DNA of 64,000 bases, from the NCBI GenBank assembly GCA_964482035.1, contig CAYZVC010000001.1, forward strand, positions 310,001 to 374,000, written 5' to 3'. The translations under genes and the position numbers were made by a program. Positions 59,320 to 64,000 of the stretch are shown in pieces (position 1 is the first letter of the stretch; each line of letters opens with the position of its first letter). The notes under the pieces are model-generated. The model did not search any database and was not told the DNA's origin. It saw nothing but the letters and a program-made list of their open reading frames with translations. Origin of the DNA: JANJWP01 sp964482035. GTDB lineage: Bacteria; Patescibacteriota; Gracilibacteria; BD1-5; UBA2023.

Positions 59320-60132
59320 TTACGCGCTCATCGAATAGAAACGCAGCGAGTTTTCGAATACGGTTCGTTCCACTTCTTCGCCGCCTTCATTCCGGTAGGT
59401 TTTCAGACGTTCGAGAACGTGCCGGGTGTTTCCGCTTTCGTTGACGGTTCAACGTACGGGTTCGGGCGCGAGGAACGGCGCGTCGGTTTCGACGAGAATC
59501 CTTTGGAGCGGTATCTCGCGTGCTGCTTCGTGCAGGTTCTTCGCGCTTTTATACGTCAGGATTCCCGAGAATCCGAACATGATTTCCGGCGAGAACTTCA
59601 TGACTTTTTTCGCGAAGGTCAAATCTTCGCTGAAGCAGTGGATTACGGCTTTGCCAATGGAGAATTCTTCAATCGATTCCAAAAGCGCCGCTCAGGAATT
59701 CCGAGTATGGATCACGAGCGGGAGACCGAATTCTTTGGCGAGGGCGATTTGGTACGCGAACGCGGTTCTCTGGTTCGAAATCTCGCGTTCTTTGACCGAG
59801 AGGTCTTCCGACAGTCGGTAAAAATCCCATCCGGTTTCCCCGATGGCGACTACGGTGTCCCGCTCGCGTTCCAATATGGCGCGGATGGCGGCGAGTTCCC
59901 GTTCTACCGTTTCTGCGTCCATGTTCTGGGCCTCGCCCGGATGGAGGCCGACGGACGCCCGGTAAACGTCCGGGTATTTCTTGGCGAGCGCTACGGCTTT
60001 TTCGCTCGATTGCGCGTCGCAGCCGATTTGGACGGCGAAACGCACGCCGTTTTCGCGCATGTTCGAAAGCACGCCGGTTTCCTTTGTGGCGAGTTCGTCG
60101 AAGTATGCGTGGGTGTGGGTATCGAATATCAT
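59320..60132 (-). CDS. TatD-family metal-dependent hydrolase
   Basis: 270 residues. Metal motif FDTHTHAYFDEL at the N-terminus, VGLHPGEAQ, AIGETGWDFYR (conserved Glu; family consensus GExGLD), QIALAKEFGLPLVIHTRNS then UGA-Gly, AVIHCFSED, and ILVETDAPFLAPEPVRG with UGA-Gly, which matches the family's P-x-R-G motif. Stop UAA. Acts as DNase or phosphoesterase, possibly in DNA repair or uptake. Its promoter makes a leaderless mRNA. Confidence 0.92.
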
Positions 60133-60138
60133 GACGCC

Positions 60139-60166
60139 ATTGTACCTCTGCGGACCGCTTTTTCAA
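60139..60166 (-). promoter_or_regulatory. Leaderless promoter of tatD
   Basis: Minus strand TTGAAA (60166-60161), 16-bp spacer, TACAAT (60144-60139), start codon A at 60132, seven bases downstream. Confidence 0.6.
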
Positions 60167-60185
60167 TTCGCGGAAATCCCCGTTT

Positions 60186-60214
60186 TTGACGGCCGCGCGT
60201 CACTATGGTAATAT
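60186..60214 (+). promoter_or_regulatory. Leaderless promoter of the gene at 60221
   Basis: TTGACG at 60186-60191, 17-bp spacer, TAATAT at 60209-60214, start codon A at 60221, seven bases downstream. Divergent from the tatD promoter. Confidence 0.62.
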
Positions 60215-60220
60215 GCGGAC

Positions 60221-61228
60221 ATGACGACCATCAAGCTCGACAGATCCCAGTACACGGTACTCCCGGATGCCGAAAACCTTCCCGACGACGCGCGGGAGGC
60301 CTTTTACGCCACCAAGCTCCGCCTGGAGAACCTCATAGGAGCGGAAATCGACATCGAATCGGCGGAAGGGAAAGAGCGCTTCAATTACGCGGTCTTCAAG
60401 GCGGTGATGATCCGCATGTACGAAAACCTCGACGACCCGTACGTTCCGCTCCACGTCGCGAACGCCGTTCGAAAACTCCTTTCGGAGATGAACACCACGT
60501 TCGAATTCCGATCCCCGTCCGAAGCGCTGTCTTTCCGTTTCCCGAACGGACTCACGTTCATCGAGTCCCTCTACGAATGCGGGTATTTCGACGGCGTCGC
60601 CACGAAGCGCAAGCAGCTGGATGCCATGGGAAAACAGGTGGTCATCGATCCGAAGAAAAACGTCGAATCCATTGAGAAGATCGCTAAGGCCTACGACCTT
60701 CCCGAAATCGAAACCGCACGTTTGAACGCGCTCAGGATCGCCGGTTGTCTCAACCGCGTCATCGAAGCTGACGGAAGTCCGAGCATGGATTGCCGAATCG
60801 CTTCCGGCAGGCTTTTAAAAGCGCTCACCCGCGAGGGGGGCATGGACCCCAACGAGATCGTAGGCAGTTTCGACGAATCGGCTTTCTACCTGATGGCCAA
60901 GTACGTAGTCGACCCGAGAAATTACGAAGCGCTCACTTGGGCCATCAAGGCGTTCCGTCAGATTTTTTCGGAATTCGATCCGTACGCGAAATACCTTCGG
61001 GTTATCAATCCTTTCGTCGTAGATAGGAAAGGCGTGAGGATTCTGGACGCCATGCGCGCGCAGTCCCGCGAAGCTTCCAAATACGTCTCCGACGACGAGC
61101 TTCTCGAAGCGGTTTTCCGTAGGACGAGCTGGCTCGTATCCGAACTCGAAGGCGACTGGAACATGATTACGGAGGCGAACCTCGATTCCCCGACTTCCCG
61201 AAAACTGCGTGACGCTTATCGGGCATAG
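60221..61228 (+). CDS. Unknown 335-residue cytoplasmic protein
   Basis: Not recognised. Mostly alpha-helical with no signal peptide or membrane helix: ENLPDDAREAFYATKLRLEN, VFKAVMIRMYENLDD, WAIKAFRQIFSEFD. No UGA codon and GC-rich codon use, so it behaves like a core gene. Stop UAG one base before nth, so it is co-transcribed with the endonuclease III gene. A repair-related role would be pure inference. Confidence 0.68.
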   Translation: MTTIKLDRSQYTVLPDAENLPDDAREAFYATKLRLENLIGAEIDIESAEGKERFNYAVFKAVMIRMYENLDDPYVPLHVANAVRKLLSEMNTTFEFRSPSEALSFRFPNGLTFIESLYECGYFDGVATKRKQLDAMGKQVVIDPKKNVESIEKIAKAYDLPEIETARLNALRIAGCLNRVIEADGSPSMDCRIASGRLLKALTREGGMDPNEIVGSFDESAFYLMAKYVVDPRNYEALTWAIKAFRQIFSEFDPYAKYLRVINPFVVDRKGVRILDAMRAQSREASKYVSDDELLEAVFRRTSWLVSELEGDWNMITEANLDSPTSRKLRDAYRA

Positions 61229-61229
61229 C

Positions 61230-61856
61230 ATGAAATCTTCGCGTATCGACCATTTCCTTTCCGTTATCGAAAAGGAATATCCCGACATCAGGACGGAATT
61301 GGATTATGAAACTCCGTTCCAATTTCTCGTAGCGGTCATGCTTTCGGCCCAAACGACCGACAAACAGGTGAACAAGGTCACTCCGCCGTATTTCAAGATC
61401 GTCCGCTCGCCCGAAGACGCGCTCCGCGTTTCGTCCGAAGAGACCGAGAAGCTCCTTTCCGGAGTCAATTATTTCAAGACGAAGGCTAAGCACGTCCGCA
61501 TGACGGCCGAAATTCTCGTTCGTGATTTCGGGAGCGAAATTCCTCGAGGTTTGAAAGAAATCCAAACGCTCCCATGAGTGGGGATAAAAACCGCGAAGGT
61601 CGTTCTCAGCGTACTCTACGACCTTCCGTTCGTGGGGGTGGATACGCACGTGCACCGCGTGCTGAACCGTCTCGGCATCGTGAAGACGAAAACTCCGGAA
61701 GAAACTGACAAGACGGTCGAAAAGAAGTTCACCACCGCGCAGAAAATCGGCTCGCACCACCCGCTCGTGCTCTTCGGCCGGTACCGCTGCCTCGCGAGGA
61801 AACCCCGGTGTTCCGATTGTCCGCTCAAGGACGAATGCCCTTCTTCGGAAGCGTAG
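61230..61856 (+). CDS. nth: Endonuclease III (DNA glycosylase/AP lyase)
   Basis: Base-excision repair of oxidised pyrimidines. 208 residues. LVAVMLSAQTTDKQVNKVT, then the helix-hairpin-helix QTLPGVGIKTAKVVL whose first Gly is UGA and which holds the catalytic Lys; FVGVDTHVHRVLNRLGIV with the catalytic Asp; C-terminal iron-sulfur cluster with C-x6-C-x2-C-x5-C spacing (CLARKPRCSDCPLKDEC). Under the standard code the gene would split exactly at the catalytic hairpin. Stop UAG, then a terminator. Confidence 0.96.
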
Positions 61857-61891
61857 GATTCACGATCGCCCGCGTTTCGTCTAATGAACCG

Positions 61892-61920
61892 AAAAAAAAT
61901 TCCCCGGAAGGGGAATTTTT
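61892..61920 (+). terminator. Terminator after nth
   Basis: AAAATTCCCC-GGAA-GGGGAATTTT with T run, 35 bases after the stop codon. Confidence 0.85.
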
Positions 61921-62229
61921 CGTGTGTGACGACGTATCGGAATCCTATCGGACCCAAAACGTTCGCCGTATCCGGCCCCCCATTTTTCACGGAATTCCGG
62001 GAGCTAGCGCGGAATGCGGCCGCATGGGGGTTGGCGAGGGCCAGGGAAGACGCGTTCGGCGAACAAATCCGAAAAACCGAACGGCTTGTGGGAACTGAGT
62101 CCCACCGCCCAACCGAAAAAAGGTAAAACGGATACGGGACTCTGACGCCTTTTTTCCAAGAGGCTTCCGGAAAGGGGTTGTTTTCCACTGTTCCGGGCAA
62201 GTTCGCGAACTCGATAATAACTACGAAAG
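61921..62229. other. Intergenic stretch with no confident gene
   Basis: An open frame of up to 80 codons runs on the plus strand to 62126 but its start lies inside the nth terminator and no promoter or ribosome site supports it. A small hairpin GTGGGA/TCCCAC is at 62088-62105. I see no known RNA family. Confidence 0.3.
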
Positions 62230-62622
62230 TTACCCTGTCAATAGTTCAAGAAGTATCTTTCTATAGCGGTCTGCGTGGGTTTCGATACCCGGAACGGGTT
62301 CGAGTTCGTGCACGAGGCGGTTACGGATTTTGTGCAACTTCCAAATCTCTTCGAGACGGTTATGAAGGAGCGCCGGTTCCTTTTTCAGCTTCTCGCCGAG
62401 CGTGCCTTTGTATCCCAGGGCGGAGAGGAGATGGTCGAGAACTTTGTCATATCCGACGATCCGTTCGTTCGCGGTACGTCATTCGAGGCGGGAAATTTCG
62501 TCCGCGAGTTTTTTCGAATCTTTCGGCTTGAGACGTACGCGCGTGTGTTTCGAGAAGTACACGAAAACCGCCCCGAGGGCTACGGGTACGGCTACGATAA
62601 GGAGAATGGCGATATCCTGCAT
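62230..62622 (-). CDS. Small membrane-anchored helical protein
   Basis: 130 residues. One N-terminal membrane helix (QDIAILLIVAVPVALGAVFV), then a charged cytoplasmic helical domain (KDSKKLADEISRLEGRTANE, HNRLEEIWKLHKIRNRLVHE). The Gly in RLEGRT is UGA; without recoding the gene appears as fragments. The final HELEPVPGIETHADRYRK resembles a HEPN-like R-x4-H (RNRLVHE), which occurs in HEPN domains, but the protein is short and this is only a hint. Stop UAA. Divergent from the RecX-like gene. Confidence 0.6.
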
Positions 62623-62725
62623 GCCCGGAGGATACCGCGCATATGCCAAATGTCACGGGTTTTCGTAAACTTTTCTTCGCGATAGGCGGATTTCGACGTA
62701 TCATCGCCGCAACCACCCTCGAACC

Positions 62726-63343
62726 GTGTTCCAAAAGAAACCCATCAAGATCCTCTCGGATCCCGACAAACTCCTCGCGTACGCCGCCTGGTATTATGGA
62801 AAGTACGCTCCGCCGCTTTCGAAGCTCCGCGAGAGGCTTTTATTGAAGTCGTCGTCAGAATCCCTCGCCGAAGAAACGCTCGCGAGGTTTTCGAACTACG
62901 TAGACGACCGCACGAACCTCGAATCTAAAATTTCTTTCGCCGCAAGAGGAGGGAAGACCCTTTACAAGACGAGGAGTTCCCTCGTTATGAAGGGATTCGA
63001 TAAAGACGAAGTCCGTTCGGTTTTGGAATCCGAAGATTCGTTTACCGATTGGAACGTCCGGTCTCCCGCGATTCGCAAGCGCCTTGCTTCTTTCGCTTCC
63101 AAGGGCAAGTCCCGCTCGGTGGCGCTCATGACCATCAAATCCGAATACCCGGAATTTAAAGACCTTCTCGACCAGGAAGTCCGTGAAAACTATCCCACGG
63201 ATTCCGAACTTCTCGCTTCTTGTCACGGTTTGCCCGAATCGGTCCCCTCCGATCCGGTACAAAAAAAGAAAGCCCAAGACCGGTTGGTCCGGCTGGGCTT
63301 CCGATATTCCGACTTGTCCGCGTTCTTCAATCCAGACGACTAG
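62726..63343 (+). CDS. RecX-like regulatory protein
   Basis: 205 residues starting at GTG 62726. Tandem three-helix repeats typical of RecX, which inhibits RecA filament growth: YGKYAPPLSKLRERLLLKS, KTRSSLVMKGFDKDEVRSVL, then RKRLASFASKGKSRSVALM and DRLVRLGFRYSDLSAFF at the end. No UGA. Stop UAG. Identity to RecX is by repeat pattern, not by a strict motif, so confidence is moderate. Confidence 0.6.
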   Translation: MFQKKPIKILSDPDKLLAYAAWYYGKYAPPLSKLRERLLLKSSSESLAEETLARFSNYVDDRTNLESKISFAARGGKTLYKTRSSLVMKGFDKDEVRSVLESEDSFTDWNVRSPAIRKRLASFASKGKSRSVALMTIKSEYPEFKDLLDQEVRENYPTDSELLASCHGLPESVPSDPVQKKKAQDRLVRLGFRYSDLSAFFNPDD

Positions 63344-63362
63344 CGCCGTTCGAACATGGCGG

Positions 63363-63575
63363 TTATTTCTTTTCGACCACGTTGATGACCTTGTCGTCGA
63401 AAACGACCACGTCGCCGGGGAAGATTTTTTTTGCGCACATCGTGCATACTTCTCCATTGAGCGTAGCCCAGCGGTTCTTGATGGCGAGCTTCGCTTCGCC
63501 GCCGGTTCCTACGTAGCGGGAAGCCTTGAGGAGCTGGGCGAGTTCGATATGTCCGCCGGATACTGCGAATTCCAT
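63363..63575 (-). CDS. S4-domain RNA-binding protein, YaaA/RlbA-like
   Basis: 70 residues, essentially a single S4 domain: HIELAQLLKASRYVGTGGEA, then KNRWATLNGEVCTMCAKKIF and PGDVVVFDDKVINV. The first two motifs are typical of the small YaaA-type S4 proteins found near recF in many bacteria. ATG 63575 chosen because it aligns with this family; the frame is open further upstream. Stop UAA. No UGA. Convergent with the RecX-like gene. Confidence 0.75.
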   Translation of the reverse strand: MEFAVSGGHIELAQLLKASRYVGTGGEAKLAIKNRWATLNGEVCTMCAKKIFPGDVVVFDDKVINVVEKK

Positions 63576-63680
63576 GGTTTCTTGTTTACTGGTACCTACG
63601 AAAGATACCCGCAATCGTTCGAAAAGCGAGCGAAAGCGGGTATTTTCTTTATGACGTTCGGATGACGGTGAACCGTCGGT

Positions 63681-63986
63681 TTACGCGAGGCGCGCAACGG
63701 CGAACGCCCCTACCGACATGGCGAGCGCCACGTAGGGGAAAATCTGCTGGAAGGGTTTCGAACGGGCGAACTCTTCCGCGATGGCGAACGTCCATTTGGG
63801 GAACGCGATGATGAAGAACCCCTTGGCGAGCGCGATCCATCAGAGCGTTGCGACCAGGATTTCCCTGATTGCCTGCGAATCCGTCCGGCCCGATACGATG
63901 GCTGCGCCTACGATGATGGCGAACAGGCCCGAAAGGTAGGTCAGTCAGCGGTTTCCTTCGAAATCTCACATAAGGCTTCTGAGCAT
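63681..63986 (-). CDS. Small membrane protein, possibly truncated by the window end
   Basis: At least 101 residues; the frame stays open to base 64000, so the start may lie outside. Two or three hydrophobic helices (TYLSGLFAIIVGAAIV, ILVATLGWIALAKGFFIIAF, VALAMSVGAFAVARLA). UGA is read as Gly three times (LMGDFEGNRGLT, ATLGWIAL). Stop UAA. Family unknown. Confidence 0.55.
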
Positions 63987-64000
63987 CTTCTTGTCCGTAA

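Noticed and set aside
61616..62200. Minus-strand 194-codon frame overlapping the end of nth
   Set aside because: It runs antisense through the iron-sulfur cluster region of nth and through its terminator; no motif or start signal.
1..64000. UGA interruptions as pseudogenes, selenocysteine sites or programmed readthrough
   Set aside because: They are too many, occur in essential genes at invariant glycines, lack SECIS-like context, and genes never end at UGA.
1..64000. UGA as tryptophan (code 4)
   Set aside because: UGG is used normally for Trp, and conserved positions hit by UGA are Gly in the families concerned.

Overview
The window is one contiguous piece of a bacterial chromosome whose genes only make sense if UGA is read as glycine (genetic code 25). 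More than 150 in-frame UGA codons fall inside otherwise intact genes, many at invariant glycines: GGSGTRLWP of ManC, MCGIF of GlmS, the LPGVG hairpin of endonuclease III, EGFGLP of glycosyltransferases, the GCGTG SAM-binding loop, GITGQDG of GMD. No gene I could close ends at UGA; all end at UAA or UAG. This code is known from Gracilibacteria (BD1-5/GN02) and Absconditabacteria (SR1) in the Candidate Phyla Radiation, so the organism is most likely one of these. By eye the backbone is GC-rich, unlike the AT-rich published members. I saw no rRNA, tRNA, CRISPR array or insertion sequence.

Layout. 1-6.2 kb: YchF end, an unknown protein, a secreted M23 peptidase with SLH domains, and PcrA/UvrD. 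6.3-10.1 kb: an operon of two large prepilin-like proteins with glycine-rich, phage-tail-fibre-like C-termini and a small Q-rich protein between them. 10.2-17.5 kb: metallo-beta-lactamase-fold protein, amino-acid permease, PH-domain membrane protein, malic enzyme, large secreted protein. 17.6-33.9 kb: a surface-polysaccharide locus with lipid-linked sugar transferases (GT2, GtrA, GT-C), GT4 enzymes, a methyltransferase, GDP-mannose chemistry (ManC, GMD, epimerase) and a lower-GC cassette (HAD phosphatase, nucleotidyltransferase, cupin, GDPD-like enzyme, methyltransferase/GT fusion, GT4). 33.9-40.3 kb: an accessory stretch in which SahH and an adenosine-kinase-like PfkB enzyme lie between two toxin-antitoxin modules, followed by an S4-domain protein and a GHMP-kinase-like protein. 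40.5-45 kb: GlmS and two GT4 genes. 45-64 kb: mostly housekeeping genes (LepA, Ndk, RluD-type synthase, PheT, RelA/SpoT, DedA, TatD, Nth, RecX-like, S4 protein).

How it works together. ManC makes GDP-mannose, GMD converts it to GDP-4-keto-6-deoxymannose, and GlmS feeds the hexosamine pool; these supply the glycosyltransferases. SahH and the PfkB kinase would clear S-adenosylhomocysteine and adenosine. UGA is absent or rare in core genes (LepA, Ndk, YchF, malic enzyme, most of PheT) and dense in accessory and surface genes. Promoters are TTGnnn / TAnnnT boxes, usually 16 bp apart; at least four place +1 on the start codon (leaderless mRNA), and two lie inside the terminator of the upstream gene.
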